A stretch of DNA of 64,000 bases. Origin: GCA-003244245 sp052390115 (lineage in GTDB: Bacteria; Actinomycetota; Actinomycetes; Mycobacteriales; Pseudonocardiaceae). The notes beneath the pieces were generated by a model. It saw only the letters and a list, made by a program, of their open reading frames with translations, searched no databases and had not been told where the DNA came from. The stretch spans positions 1 to 64,000 of the forward strand of contig JBQTHE010000002.1 of assembly GCA_052390115.1 (NCBI GenBank). The letters are read 5' to 3'. Within the stretch, counting starts at the first letter, position 1; each line of letters begins with the position of its first letter. Below, in pieces: positions 40,736 to 49,075 of this stretch. The translations under genes and the position numbers were made by a program.

Positions 40736-41896
40736 CTACTGGCGGCCGGGTGGCGAAATAGCGGAGTCCAGCTCTGTGAGAAATGCGGTGAGTGCGCGGT
40801 AGTACGGCACGACCGTGGTGGTGTCGGCGTACTCATGCGCGCCATGCTGGCCATCTCCACCGATACCGAAAATGACGGCATCAATTCCTCGTTGGGAGAA
40901 GAAGCGCGAGTCCGCGGCACCATGCTTGCGCAGGATGTCGGCTCGATACCCTTGATTCCGGGCAGCCTGCTGCAGTAGGCGTACCTCGTGGCGCTGGTGA
41001 TCCACCCGATGAGGCGCACCGACGCTTGTCACGGCAACCGTCACGCCGGGCACGCAGAAGGTAGCCAGATGTTCGATGATCTCATCGACCGTGCGCCCAT
41101 TCAGGTCGGTGTCCTCGGCCGGAAACCGGATGTCCAGCCATGCCTGGGCATCAGCCGGGATCTGGTTGAAGGCGCTGTTCGTGGTCTCGATGCGGGCGAG
41201 GTTGACCGTGGTGCGCCATACCTCCTCGGCGGCAACGGGATAGCGGGCCAGCAGCTTGTCCAGGCTGCTCATCAGTTTGAGGATTGCGTTATCGCCCAAC
41301 CATTGGTATGCGCTGTGCCCGCTGCGGCCCTCGGCTCGGAGGCAGGCATTGAGGAGACCCCTGGATTCGGTCACGACACGCAGTCGGCTCTGTTCGCCGA
41401 TGATGGCGAACTCGCCATCGACGCCTTGCTCAAGTTGGTGCAGCGTGCCATCCTGCCCGCCGACTTCTTCATCGGTGACCACCTGCAGAGCGATCGGGTA
41501 GCTCACCACTCCTGCTAGCTCACGGAAGACCATGGCCTGTACCAACGCTGATACCTTCATGTCCTGAGTACCGCGACCGTACAGGCGGGTACCTTCCAGA
41601 CGCGGTTGGAACTGCTCTGGCGGGGCTGGTACGACATCCACATGGGCATTGAAGATCACCCGGAAACGCGGCCGGCTCGTGCCCAGGTACACCAGCGCAC
41701 TGGGCTTGCCCTGAGACTCGAACCGTTCCACCGTGAAACCCGGGCCAACCACATCGAGCACGAACTCCAGTGCCCGATACAGATCCTCGGGGCGATCGGC
41801 AGTCGACGGTATGGTCAGCAGCCTCCGAGCACAGGCCAGGAAAGACTCGAGCTCCACCCGGCCATCTTGCCGGATGCCACCTGTGCGGCGATTCAT
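40736..41896 (-). CDS. M20-family metallopeptidase (ArgE/DapE/carboxypeptidase-like)
   Basis: 386 residues if ATG 41896 is used; a GTG at 41857 (VELESFLACARRLL) would match the family N-terminus better, but neither has a strong ribosome site. Metal ligands are visible: NAHVDVVP (His, Asp), LYGRGTQDMK (bridging Asp), TDEEVGGQDG (Glu pair), and a late HGAHEY His. The dimerisation domain lies in between. Cytosolic zinc amidohydrolase, probably acting on N-acyl amino acids or dipeptides. No partner genes nearby. Confidence 0.85.
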   Translation of the reverse strand: MNRRTGGIRQDGRVELESFLACARRLLTIPSTADRPEDLYRALEFVLDVVGPGFTVERFESQGKPSALVYLGTSRPRFRVIFNAHVDVVPAPPEQFQPRLEGTRLYGRGTQDMKVSALVQAMVFRELAGVVSYPIALQVVTDEEVGGQDGTLHQLEQGVDGEFAIIGEQSRLRVVTESRGLLNACLRAEGRSGHSAYQWLGDNAILKLMSSLDKLLARYPVAAEEVWRTTVNLARIETTNSAFNQIPADAQAWLDIRFPAEDTDLNGRTVDEIIEHLATFCVPGVTVAVTSVGAPHRVDHQRHEVRLLQQAARNQGYRADILRKHGAADSRFFSQRGIDAVIFGIGGDGQHGAHEYADTTTVVPYYRALTAFLTELDSAISPPGRQ

Positions 41897-41925
41897 CGGT
41901 TTCCGTCAGCAGGCACGATGGACTT

Positions 41926-42426
41926 GTGAAGCTGCTGCTGATGGCCGACACCCACGTCCCGCACCGCGCCCATGATCTGCCCCAACAGCTGTGGCGGGCA
42001 GTAGCCGAGGCAGACGTCGTGGTGCATGCCGGGGACTGGGTATGCGTCGAGCTACTGGAGGCGTTGCTGGCTCGATCGAAGCGATTGATCGGGGTAGTCG
42101 GTAACAATGACGGGCGATCATTGTCCGCACGATTGCCGGAGGTCGCGACAGCCCAGTTAGACGGCGTGCGGCTAGCGGTTGTGCATGAGACTGGATCGGC
42201 CCGCGGCCGTGAGCAGCGGTGTGCCGCCCGTTTCCCCGACACCGACGTGTTGGTCTTCGGACACAGCCACATCCCGTGGGACACGGTAGCTCCTACTGGC
42301 CTGCGGCTGCTCAACCCCGGCTCCCCGACCGACCGGCGCCGCCAGCCGACCTGCAGTTGGATGACCGCCGATATCGAAGACGGGCAGCTCGGCCGGGTAG
42401 GACTGCACCGGCTCAGCGCTCGGTAG
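41926..42426 (+). CDS. YfcE/MJ0936-type metallophosphoesterase
   Basis: About 166 residues from GTG 41926. All metal-binding motifs are present: MADTHVP (DxH), HAGDWV (GD), VGNNDG (GNxD), and VFGHSHIP (GHSH). This compact family hydrolyses phosphodiesters. The gene is divergent from the M20 peptidase, with starts 30-70 bp apart. Natural substrate unknown. Confidence 0.88.
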   Translation: MKLLLMADTHVPHRAHDLPQQLWRAVAEADVVVHAGDWVCVELLEALLARSKRLIGVVGNNDGRSLSARLPEVATAQLDGVRLAVVHETGSARGREQRCAARFPDTDVLVFGHSHIPWDTVAPTGLRLLNPGSPTDRRRQPTCSWMTADIEDGQLGRVGLHRLSAR

Positions 42427-42457
42427 CCCGGAGAGTTCGCCGTTGGGCCCGGCGACC

Positions 42458-43090
42458 TCAGCGCCTGTCCTTGGCGCCGACTCCGGTGCCCAGCTCGGAC
42501 AGGCGCCCGGCCATGCCGTCTCCGGGGCGCAGTGGAGGGGTGTCGGCGCCAGCACCGTCGCGCATACCCTCGAGCAACTCGAGTAGGGCGTCACCGGCGG
42601 AACGTGTTGGCCGCCACCCGAGCTCGTCGCGGGCCCGTGTGGTGTCCATCAGTGGCACCGCGAGCAGCAGATCGACCATCCCCGGTTCGGTGGGCACGAG
42701 CCGGGCCCGCCAGGCGAACGCGGCGAGCTTGCGCAGCAGCCAGGCCGGCACCGGCACTGCCCGCGCGTGGAACAACCCGGCCAGCTCATCAGGTCCGAGT
42801 GACGGCTCAGCGGCCACGTTGAACGCACCACGTGCGTCGGCCCGCAGCGCGGCCAGGAGGAACGCCTGGCCGACGTCGAGGCTGTGCACCGCCTGGAACC
42901 GCAGCTGCGGCAGCCGAGGCACCGCCGGGATCAAACGAGGATAGAGCAGCGGAGTCGGCAGGAAAGGTCCCGCGAACAACCGCCGGATCCCGCTCGCCGT
43001 AGCTCCCTTCAGCACGAATCCTGGCCGCAGACGGACCACGCGCAGCTCCGGATTACGCATCTCGAAGGCGTTAGACGATCGCCCGCACAC
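42458..43090 (-). pseudogene. NAD-dependent epimerase/dehydratase lacking its N-terminal half
   Basis: About 210 residues matching only the C-terminal half of an extended SDR: VVRLRPGFVLKG, HSLDVGQAFLLAALRADARGA, PLMDTTRARDELGWRPTRSA. The Rossmann GxxGxxG and the YxxxK catalytic motif are missing; family members have about 320-350 residues. The upstream boundary is 5-10 bp from the stop of the next gene, so the 5' part has been deleted. Probably non-functional. Confidence 0.7.
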
Positions 43091-43096
43091 CGGCAG

Positions 43097-43510
43097 TCAT
43101 CGATAGATCACCTGTACGGGGGCCGAGCGCGGCGTCTGGGCGACCAGCTCCAAGAACGAGTCACACATCAGCCGGGCGCGTACCTGGCGTTGGTAGGTGC
43201 GAGTCGTGGTCGCAACGACCTCGCCGTCCACGCGGACCCGCCACACCCACTGCCCGGCGCCGTCTCGTGACGTCTCTCCGACGGCGTGCGGCAGGCTTTC
43301 TTGCAGGATGCGGATCGCCGCCAGGCAGGACTCCACGTCGGGAGCGGTCTGCGCCGATCTTGCGAGGCTGCGGTTGTTAGCCGACATGAACCTCCAGGCG
43401 AACCCGGTTGCCCGGGGCCCTGCGACACCGGCGTCCCGACCTGACTCGGGTGGCGTCGGCAGGTGCACATAGCGTGCAGCCGGAACCACCTGGAACCGAG
43501 CCATAGCCAT
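43097..43510 (-). CDS. DUF1508/YegP-like stress-associated protein
   Basis: About 137 residues from ATG 43510 (ATG 43504 is equally possible), ribosome site GGGAGG. The core FAWRFMSANNRSLARS and WVWRVRVDGEVVATTTRTY form two YegP-like repeats of the kind [FY]-x-W-x-L..N..VIA.S..Y, followed by a conserved-looking Cys. Such proteins are small and often stress-induced. Neighbours to the right are general-stress genes. Confidence 0.6.
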   Translation of the reverse strand: MAMARFQVVPAARYVHLPTPPESGRDAGVAGPRATGFAWRFMSANNRSLARSAQTAPDVESCLAAIRILQESLPHAVGETSRDGAGQWVWRVRVDGEVVATTTRTYQRQVRARLMCDSFLELVAQTPRSAPVQVIYR

Positions 43511-43967
43511 GACGCCTCCCAAACCGATTCACGGGGCGACGCTGCCTCCCGAAGGTGAACCAAAACAGTCCAGCAGTCGGCAAAGAGGTGACGACCAGCC
43601 CCACAGGGGATAGACACCTAGGGTTATAAATCCACGATTTTATCACCTACATGGGGGAAGTAAACCCTCGATAGGGGAGCATCAAGCCCACCCACTGTAG
43701 TCACATAACGCGAGCGGTGACCAGCGGCATCGGCCGAACGAGTTTCAGGGGGAACAGGCCGCTGAGGCGGACCCGAGGCCCTGCCCAGGACGATCCTCCT
43801 CAAGGAGGTTCTCCTGCTCGTAAGCTTACGTCCACCTTGGATACCGGCTCCGCCAGATCTCCCCGAGCGCCAGCACCCGCACGCCGGCACCCCGGCCGGA
43901 GATTGAGCTACCGCCATTCAGGGTAATTTGACGTCTGCCCACCGCACCCGCCTTAAGGAGAACCGTC
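43511..43967. other. 457-bp intergenic region
   Basis: No coding frame supported. Contains an AT-rich stretch (43618-43642), an AGGGTT/AACCCT inverted pair around it, and the small dyad CCTCCT-CA-AGGAGG at 43795-43808. A weak SigB-like promoter (GATT, 16 nt, GGGTAA) lies near 43900-43930 upstream of the gene at 43968. Confidence 0.4.
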
Positions 43968-44453
43968 ATGGCCTCAGTCAAGGGACTGGAGACTTACCTC
44001 AACGATCACCTGGCTGGTGCCAACACGGGCACTGAGCTCGCGAACAAGATCAGCTCCGAGTACGAGAAAACCACGTTCGGCCCCTTCCTCGCAGAGCTGG
44101 CCCGAGAGATCGAACAGGACAAGGCCACGTTGGAAGGGCTGATGCAGCGACTCGGAATTGCGCTCAGCCCGAGCAAGCAGGTTGCGGGCTGGATCACGGA
44201 GAAGATCACCAGGCTGAAGATGAGCGAAACGATGACCGGTGGTGAGGATCTGAAGTGCCTGCTGGAGTTCGAGACGCTGTCACTGGGCATCGAAGGCAAG
44301 CTGTCGATGTGGCGCAGCCTGATCGAGGTGAGCGACTCACACGCCGAGCTCGCTGCGATCGACCTGGCTAGCCTCGCGAAGCGCGCCGAGACGCAACGCT
44401 CCAGCCTCGAAGGTTACCGACTTCAGGCTGCCAAGGGCGCCCTGACCACCTGA
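43968..44453 (+). CDS. Helical stress-locus protein, ferritin-like in appearance
   Basis: 161 residues from ATG 43968, ribosome site AAGGAG. Almost entirely helical and soluble: LETYLNDHLAGANTG, FGPFLAELAREIEQDK, KCLLEFETLSLGIEGK. Regularly spaced Glu residues (ELAREIEQD, LEFETLSLGIEG) resemble a four-helix bundle of the ferritin/DUF892 sort, but I cannot confirm metal ligands. It precedes a small membrane protein on the same strand in the SigB region, suggesting a stress role. Confidence 0.6.
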   Translation: MASVKGLETYLNDHLAGANTGTELANKISSEYEKTTFGPFLAELAREIEQDKATLEGLMQRLGIALSPSKQVAGWITEKITRLKMSETMTGGEDLKCLLEFETLSLGIEGKLSMWRSLIEVSDSHAELAAIDLASLAKRAETQRSSLEGYRLQAAKGALTT

Positions 44454-44514
44454 TCCCGGCATTACCGCCGGACGCGAGCCGTCACAGGCGCGTGCCTGGC
44501 TAGGAGAACCCACC

Positions 44515-44694
44515 ATGCTCGCCATTGTCGCCGCCGTTCTCTTCGCTATCGGCCTGGTGCTTGACCTGGCCGGACTCGCGCTCGGACCGCTGGACGTGTT
44601 CACGTTCATCACGGCCGGGCTGCTGTGCCTCGCGCTGCAGCTCGCCGGGGTCGGGGCCGGCTCGACGAGGAGCTGGCGGCGCAGCCGCTTCTGA
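44515..44694 (+). CDS. 59-residue membrane protein
   Basis: ATG 44515 with ribosome site TAGGAGAA. Two hydrophobic helices (LAIVAAVLFAIGLVLDLAGL and FTFITAGLLCLALQLAGV) and a basic C-terminus (RSWRRSRF). It lies 61 bp after the helical protein, probably in the same transcript, and is followed by a strong terminator. Small two-helix proteins of this pattern are frequent in actinobacterial stress loci; function unknown. Confidence 0.7.
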   Translation: MLAIVAAVLFAIGLVLDLAGLALGPLDVFTFITAGLLCLALQLAGVGAGSTRSWRRSRF

Positions 44695-44745
44695 GAGCCG
44701 GCACCCGGCTGAAAACCGGTACCTGGCCGCCAGCCCTAGCACAGC

Positions 44746-44786
44746 AGGTCGGGCGGTGCCCACCCGGTGTGGACATCGCCCGACCT
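44746..44786. terminator. Bidirectional hairpin terminator
   Basis: A perfect 10-bp stem AGGTCGGGCG (44746-44755) / CGCCCGACCT (44777-44786) between convergent gene ends (44694 plus, 44799 minus). Confidence 0.65.
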
Positions 44787-44798
44787 AGCCAGCGCTGA

Positions 44799-44984
44799 TT
44801 ACTTGTCGAAGACGTCTTTCCCCGCGTCCTTGACCTTCTCGCCGGCCTGCTTGAGATCGCCCTTGCCCTGCTCGAGCTTGCCCTCGACCTCCAGCTGCTC
44901 ATTTCCGGTGGCCTTACCGGCGGCCTCCTTGGCCTTGCCCTTCAGTACTTCCGTAGTGTTTTTGATCTTGTCTTGCAGACCCAT
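44799..44984 (-). CDS. CsbD-family stress protein
   Basis: 61 residues from ATG 44984, ribosome site GAAGGGAG. Starts MGLQDKIKNTTEVLKGKAKE and repeats Lys-Glu-Ala motifs (AAGKATGNEQ, KLEQGKGDLKQAGEKVKD), the CsbD pattern. CsbD is a SigB-dependent general stress protein of unknown function. A very good SigB-type promoter precedes it (45020-45045). Confidence 0.88.
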   Translation of the reverse strand: MGLQDKIKNTTEVLKGKAKEAAGKATGNEQLEVEGKLEQGKGDLKQAGEKVKDAGKDVFDK

Positions 44985-45019
44985 CAGAAGCTCCCTTCGT
45001 GAGACAGCCGTATCCAGAG

Positions 45020-45045
45020 ATACCCCCCTGTGGTGATCACTAAAC
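45020..45045 (-). promoter_or_regulatory. SigB-type promoter of csbD-like gene
   Basis: On the minus strand GTTT (45045-45042), a 16-nt spacer and GGGTAT (45025-45020), matching the GTTT-N14-16-GGGTAT consensus of SigB/SigF-type factors. It lies 36 bp before the start codon. Confidence 0.7.
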
Positions 45046-45054
45046 AATGGCAAC

Positions 45055-46584
45055 TCAACGCAGCCAGCGTCGCCGCTTAGGAGCCATGAGCCGGCGCCAG
45101 GCTGCGGGTAGTGCGTCGTCGGTGCGGTGGATCGCGGCGTTCTGCTGACCGTGCAGCAGCCCGAAAGTGTAACCGTTCTCGCCGTCCAGGTGGGCCTGCA
45201 TGCCGATCTCTCGCAACACCGGGCGAGCAACGACAGCGTCGTTGTGCTCGCCGAGCAGCTGTTGAACGGCCTTCACGCGCTTGCGGAAGCGGCGAGCCGG
45301 TTTGCCGAGCACCGGCTGCGCCACTTCGGTGGCGTAACGCAGGCGCTTGGCTGCCTTGCGCACCTCGTGCAGAGCGGTATCCCGGGCAGAGCCGGCGGAT
45401 CGCCGGTCGGCGCGGCGCATCCGGCGGGTGACCTTGCTGTCGATGCGCCCGATCAGCCGCGGCAGTTCACGGCGGGCCGGGCGGCGGCCCCGGCGGGACA
45501 GGGGTGGCTCGGTGAGCAGCGCGTCGATGTCGTCGAGCAAGCCGAAGTAGCGTGGGCTGTCCAGCGCAGCCCGCACCTCGTCGGCCGCATCGGCTTCGCG
45601 CCGGGCGAAGTAGCGGGTGAACCGCTGCTCGACCGGGCCTGCGACCTCCTCGGCGGGCAGCGCCGCAGTGGCCTCGTCGAACCGTTCCCGCAGCACCTCC
45701 AGGTCACGTGCCGGCCCTAGCACGTCGGCGAGCCATTTGAGCTCCGCGATGAGCCGGCGGGCCCGGTCCCGCTCGATGACCTTGCCAAACACCTGCAGCG
45801 CACTGCGCATCCGCCGGGTCGCTACCCGCATCCGGTGCACGGCGTCCGGGACCTGCTGCCGCACCAGCGGGTCATAGTGGGTGATCTCCTCGGCTTGGCC
45901 ACCGAGGTAGGCCAGCACGGCGCGTGCGGCCGAGGACTTGGCATCCGGCACCGGCCACGGCCGCCGGACGGGCAACCGGTCCCCCATCAGCCGGGCGAGC
46001 TTGGAGGCCGAGCCCGAACGGCGTATCCCGGCCTTACCCAGCCGTCGCTCGACCCGGTCAAGCAGCTTGGGATTGCCGTGCCCGACGAGTTCCACCTCGA
46101 TTTCCCGCCAGGTCTTCGCGGTGGTCTCCGAGCCCATGGTGTGCGCTGTGACGTGGTCGTCGACCACCTCCGCCACCGGCTCACCGGCGCGGTCGGACAG
46201 CTTCCAGCGGCGGCGTCTGGTCGTCACCAGGGCGACCGGCCGCAGCTTGGCGCCGCGGGCATAAGCCCGGGTCAGCACGGTGAGCTCCGCCGGCGCTGCG
46301 CTGTTGGTCTTCGAGCGGCCCAGGGGCACCTGCAGCTCGTCGCGGCTGTCGACGCCGTGCGGCAGCTTCAGGTGCCAACCTGCATCGTCACCACCGCTGC
46401 GCCGCCGCAACGTGATACCCGCCCGCGCCAGCCGCAGGTCACGGGTGTCGTAGTACACCGCCTCAAGAACCTGCTCCTCTGGTCCCGTCTGGTCGCCAAC
46501 GCCGGACATCCCACTCAAAACCGGCAACGGGTCACGCTCAGCCGCATCAAATTTACGCTCAGTCTCACGCACAGCCGTCAACAT
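45055..46584 (-). CDS. CYTH and CHAD domain protein
   Basis: About 509 residues from ATG 46584. Residues 1-210 are a CYTH domain beginning VRETERKFDA (the ExExK signature region), with basic and acidic residues lining the triphosphate tunnel. Residues 225-505 are a CHAD domain with the conserved His at AVHRMRVATRRMRSAL and LHEVRKAAKRLRYA. CYTH proteins hydrolyse triphosphates and CHAD binds polyphosphate. Found in stress and phosphate contexts. A SigB-like promoter lies just upstream. Confidence 0.9.
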   Translation of the reverse strand: MLTAVRETERKFDAAERDPLPVLSGMSGVGDQTGPEEQVLEAVYYDTRDLRLARAGITLRRRSGGDDAGWHLKLPHGVDSRDELQVPLGRSKTNSAAPAELTVLTRAYARGAKLRPVALVTTRRRRWKLSDRAGEPVAEVVDDHVTAHTMGSETTAKTWREIEVELVGHGNPKLLDRVERRLGKAGIRRSGSASKLARLMGDRLPVRRPWPVPDAKSSAARAVLAYLGGQAEEITHYDPLVRQQVPDAVHRMRVATRRMRSALQVFGKVIERDRARRLIAELKWLADVLGPARDLEVLRERFDEATAALPAEEVAGPVEQRFTRYFARREADAADEVRAALDSPRYFGLLDDIDALLTEPPLSRRGRRPARRELPRLIGRIDSKVTRRMRRADRRSAGSARDTALHEVRKAAKRLRYATEVAQPVLGKPARRFRKRVKAVQQLLGEHNDAVVARPVLREIGMQAHLDGENGYTFGLLHGQQNAAIHRTDDALPAAWRRLMAPKRRRWLR

Positions 46585-46594
46585 GCCTGTTGGG

Positions 46595-46620
46595 GTACCC
46601 CAATCAACCCTCCCCCTAAC
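46595..46620 (-). promoter_or_regulatory. Possible SigB-type promoter of the CYTH-CHAD gene
   Basis: On the minus strand GTTA (46620-46617), a 16-nt spacer and GGGTAC (46600-46595), one mismatch from consensus in each half. It sits about 10 bp before the chosen start ATG 46584, so the leader would be very short. Confidence 0.4.
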
Positions 46621-46636
46621 ATCACGGCGACGTACC

Positions 46637-46698
46637 GCATTCAGCGGGCTCGGCGGGGTGATCACCGCACTGAAAACCCCGCTGAGCCCGCTGAATGC
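46637..46698. terminator. 62-bp near-perfect inverted repeat
   Basis: GCATTCAGCGGGCTC (46637-46651) pairs with GAGCCCGCTGAATGC (46684-46698), and after one mismatch GCGGGGT pairs with ACCCCGC, giving 22 of 23 base pairs around a 16-nt loop. It lies downstream of the minus-strand gene ending at 46724 and may be its terminator, though such length also suggests a small mobile repeat. Confidence 0.6.
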
Positions 46699-46723
46699 GA
46701 GATGGGGCAGGGAGGGGACCTGG

Positions 46724-47023
46724 TTAGTGTGGGAGCGGGGTGTCGTCGGTGCTGGTGTCGTCGCCGGGCCAGCTGCCCTCGCCTTGCTCCACCCCTCTGC
46801 TCAACCGGCCTGCCTGCGCCGCTGTGACGCGCGATCGCGCTCTGCGACCCCACAGCTGCTCACCGAGCCGCTCGGGCAAAGCGGCCGCGACCGCGCCGGC
46901 CACACTGTCTGGCAGTTGCTCTCCCAGGATCGCCAGCGTCGCGCGGGTGACGCGTTCGGCGTCGGCGCGAGTACCCAGCCCAGCCCTGGTTTGCACTTCT
47001 GTGATGAACTCCTCGTCGCGCAC
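46724..47023 (-). CDS. DUF2267-like stress protein
   Basis: About 99 residues from GTG 47023 (VRDEEFITEVQTRAG), ribosome site GGGAGG. It has the helical pattern of DUF2267 (ADAERVTRATLAILGEQLPD, ALPERLGEQLWG) with an acidic, disordered C-terminus. Often near SigB/SigF genes. A SigB-type promoter is directly upstream. Its stop is followed by the 62-bp inverted repeat. Confidence 0.75.
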   Translation of the reverse strand: MRDEEFITEVQTRAGLGTRADAERVTRATLAILGEQLPDSVAGAVAAALPERLGEQLWGRRARSRVTAAQAGRLSRGVEQGEGSWPGDDTSTDDTPLPH

Positions 47024-47059
47024 CTGATCCTCCCTGCTGAGCTCGACTGTGCACAGTGG

Positions 47060-47084
47060 GTACCCGGTGTCGGGTCGGGGAAAC
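47060..47084 (-). promoter_or_regulatory. SigB-type promoter of the DUF2267 gene
   Basis: On the minus strand GTTT (47084-47081), a 15-nt spacer and GGGTAC (47065-47060), 37 bp before the start codon. It lies between the sigma-factor stop and the DUF2267 start, so the DUF2267 gene can be expressed separately by the sigma factor encoded next to it. Confidence 0.6.
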
Positions 47085-47099
47085 GGAACCGACGGGCAG

Positions 47100-47891
47100 T
47101 CAGTCCGTGGCCGACATGCGTTCCCGCAGGTGCTCCAGGGTCTGGCGGAGCACCCGCGAGACATGCATCTGCGAGATGCCGACCTGATCGGCGATCTGAG
47201 TCTGGGTCATCTGGCGGAAGAACCGCAGGGCGAGGATCGTCCGTTCACGGGGTGCGAGCTCGGCCAGTAGCGGGCGCAGCGCCTCGCGGTCATCAATGAG
47301 CGTCAGGTCGCCATCCAGGCCGCCGATCACGTCGCCGAGGGTCGCAGTGCCCTCCCCGGAGCCGAGCATCTCGTCCAGAGACGAACTTCGGTAGGAATCG
47401 CCGGCCCGCAGCCCCTCGATCACCTCCGCGGTGGACACTCCCAGCCGGACGGCGATCTCGCTGGGCCGGGGAGCCCTACCGAGCTGTTGGGACAGCTCGG
47501 CCAACGTGCCCCGGATGGCGATGTGCAGATCCTTCAGCCGCCGCGGCACCCGTGTCGACCAGCCGTGGTCGCGAAAGTACCGGCGCACCTCTCCGGTGAT
47601 CGTGGGTACCGCAAAGGAGAAGAAGTCGCAGCCGCGGTCCGGCTCGAACCGGTCCACCGCGTTGATCAGTCCCACGGTGGCGACCTGAACCAGGTCATCC
47701 AGCGGTTCGCCGCGGCCGGTAAACCGGCGTGCGATATGTTCGGCCATCGGACGATAGCCGCTGATCAGCTGCTCGCGCAGCTGCTGCCGGGCCGGGTCGT
47801 CGGGCGCCAGCTCGGCATAGCGCCGCTGCAGCGGGACCAGGTGCGCGTATTCGCCGTCGCGGGTGGCCGCCGGCGACCCGGACGAGGTCAC
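47100..47891 (-). CDS. SigB/SigF-type alternative sigma factor
   Basis: 263 residues from GTG 47891, GTGA overlapping the anti-sigma stop. Region 2 (MAEHIARRFTGRGEPLDDLV, then VGLINAVDRFEPDRGCDFFS), region 3 and region 4 (LAELAPRERTILALRFFRQM then TQTQIADQVGISQMHVSRVL) are complete. This group directs general-stress transcription and is held by an RsbW-like partner, here the gene immediately upstream. Promoters matching its consensus are found before csbD-like and DUF2267 genes in this locus. Confidence 0.9.
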   Translation of the reverse strand: MTSSGSPAATRDGEYAHLVPLQRRYAELAPDDPARQQLREQLISGYRPMAEHIARRFTGRGEPLDDLVQVATVGLINAVDRFEPDRGCDFFSFAVPTITGEVRRYFRDHGWSTRVPRRLKDLHIAIRGTLAELSQQLGRAPRPSEIAVRLGVSTAEVIEGLRAGDSYRSSSLDEMLGSGEGTATLGDVIGGLDGDLTLIDDREALRPLLAELAPRERTILALRFFRQMTQTQIADQVGISQMHVSRVLRQTLEHLRERMSATD

Positions 47892-48358
47892 GTCGGTGGG
47901 GCGGTGACGACGCCTTTAACCAGGGTGATACACACCCTGCCACTCTGCCCTTGAGCACCGGGCAGGAACTGGGTACTGACCTCGTCGGCGAGGGACTCCA
48001 GTACTCGCCAACCGAATGATCTCGTCGGCAGCGGATCGGCCGAGCCGTCCGCGTCGACCTCCGCAGCCAGCTCGATCCGCTCGGCCCGAAGGGTGAACCG
48101 GCAGCTCAACGTCGCGTTCAGGGCGGCGATCCGGACCAGCATGGCGCACACATCATCGACCGCCATCCGCAGGTCGTCGATCGAGTCGAGGTCGAAATCC
48201 GCGCGCGCGGCGAGATCGGCCGCAACGGTGCGGATCGTGGGGATGGCGAGGGCACCGGCCGTGGTCTGCAGCTCGATTGCCAACACATGTTCCCCCCCGG
48301 AAGGGGTCGGCGACGCTGCACGGTCGTCGGGGGTCGAACGATCGCTGTTCACGTACAT
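47888..48358 (-). CDS. RsbW-like anti-sigma factor
   Basis: About 156 residues from ATG 48358. GHKL-type ATPase domain: IDDLRMAVDDVCAMLVRIA is the N-box helix (with D-D in place of the usual E-N), and FGWRVLESLADEVS the C-terminal helix. RsbW-type proteins bind sigma factor and phosphorylate the STAS antagonist. Co-translated with the sigma factor. The G1/G2 glycine-rich loops are weak, as in many SigF antagonists of actinobacteria. Confidence 0.8.
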   Translation of the reverse strand: MYVNSDRSTPDDRAASPTPSGGEHVLAIELQTTAGALAIPTIRTVAADLAARADFDLDSIDDLRMAVDDVCAMLVRIAALNATLSCRFTLRAERIELAAEVDADGSADPLPTRSFGWRVLESLADEVSTQFLPGAQGQSGRVCITLVKGVVTAPPT

Positions 48359-48361
48359 CAC

Positions 48362-48655
48362 CGTGATCTTGATGCCACGTCAGTGACGGTGACTCAAGCG
48401 GCGGCGATCCCGGTCTATCAGGTCGTGAAATCTTCCACTTGCCATCGTCGTCTCCTCAGTGATCGGTATCGCCAGTGTCGAGTACGGCTGTGTTTCCCGA
48501 TGCCGGCAAGATCCAAACTCGGCCAATTCCAGCTCGGCGGGAAGTGCGGGAGTGCAGAAGGAAGGCGGGTGCACCGGGAAGAACTCACGGCGCACCCGCC
48601 CTGGGAGGTGGTCCGCACAACCACTTCCCAGGCGACGGGGCCGGTAAACCACCCG
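48362..48655. other. 294-bp intergenic region with a possible micro-ORF
   Basis: Between the STAS gene end and the anti-sigma start. On the minus strand an ATG near 48445 with GGAGA upstream opens a 22-codon frame (MASGRFHDLIDRDRRRLSHRH) ending at 48380; this could be a leader peptide or chance. No clear SigB promoter seen. Confidence 0.35.
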
Positions 48656-49024
48656 TTAGAGTGAGTCTTGGAGAGCGTCCGGCACGTTGTCGGCGAAGGT
48701 GAAGTGCTCTTTGAGCTCGGTGGCCTCCAGTGCCCGGTTGGCGATCCGGGAGTTGCACACCAACCGCAGGTCGCGATCGTCCCGGGTAGCGAGTTCGTTC
48801 GCCTCGAACAGCGCGGACAGCCCAGCAGATCCCAGGAACCGCACCCCATCGAGGTCCACCACCACGACCCGCGCAGCGGCCAGCTGTTCGGACAGGAAGC
48901 TGACCAGTTCCGCCGCCGTCAGCGCGTCGACCTCGCCCACTACCGTGACGACGCGCGCGTCCGGCCCGTGCTGGGCCACCTGAAGACCCATGATGTCGGC
49001 GAAGTCGCTGCTCACACCCCGCAC
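48656..49024 (-). CDS. STAS-domain anti-anti-sigma factor
   Basis: 122 residues, start GTG/ATG at 49024 or GTG 49015. VVTVVGEVDALTAAELVSFL and VVVDLDGVRFLGSAGLSALF give the STAS fold; the Ser of LGSAGL is the site phosphorylated by RsbW-type kinases. When dephosphorylated by the PP2C protein upstream it would bind the anti-sigma and release the sigma factor. Confidence 0.88.
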   Translation of the reverse strand: MRGVSSDFADIMGLQVAQHGPDARVVTVVGEVDALTAAELVSFLSEQLAAARVVVVDLDGVRFLGSAGLSALFEANELATRDDRDLRLVCNSRIANRALEATELKEHFTFADNVPDALQDSL

Positions 49025-49075
49025 GATATCCGGCAGATCACGGCGGGCGCTACGCGGCCAGGTCAGCGACGGTGC

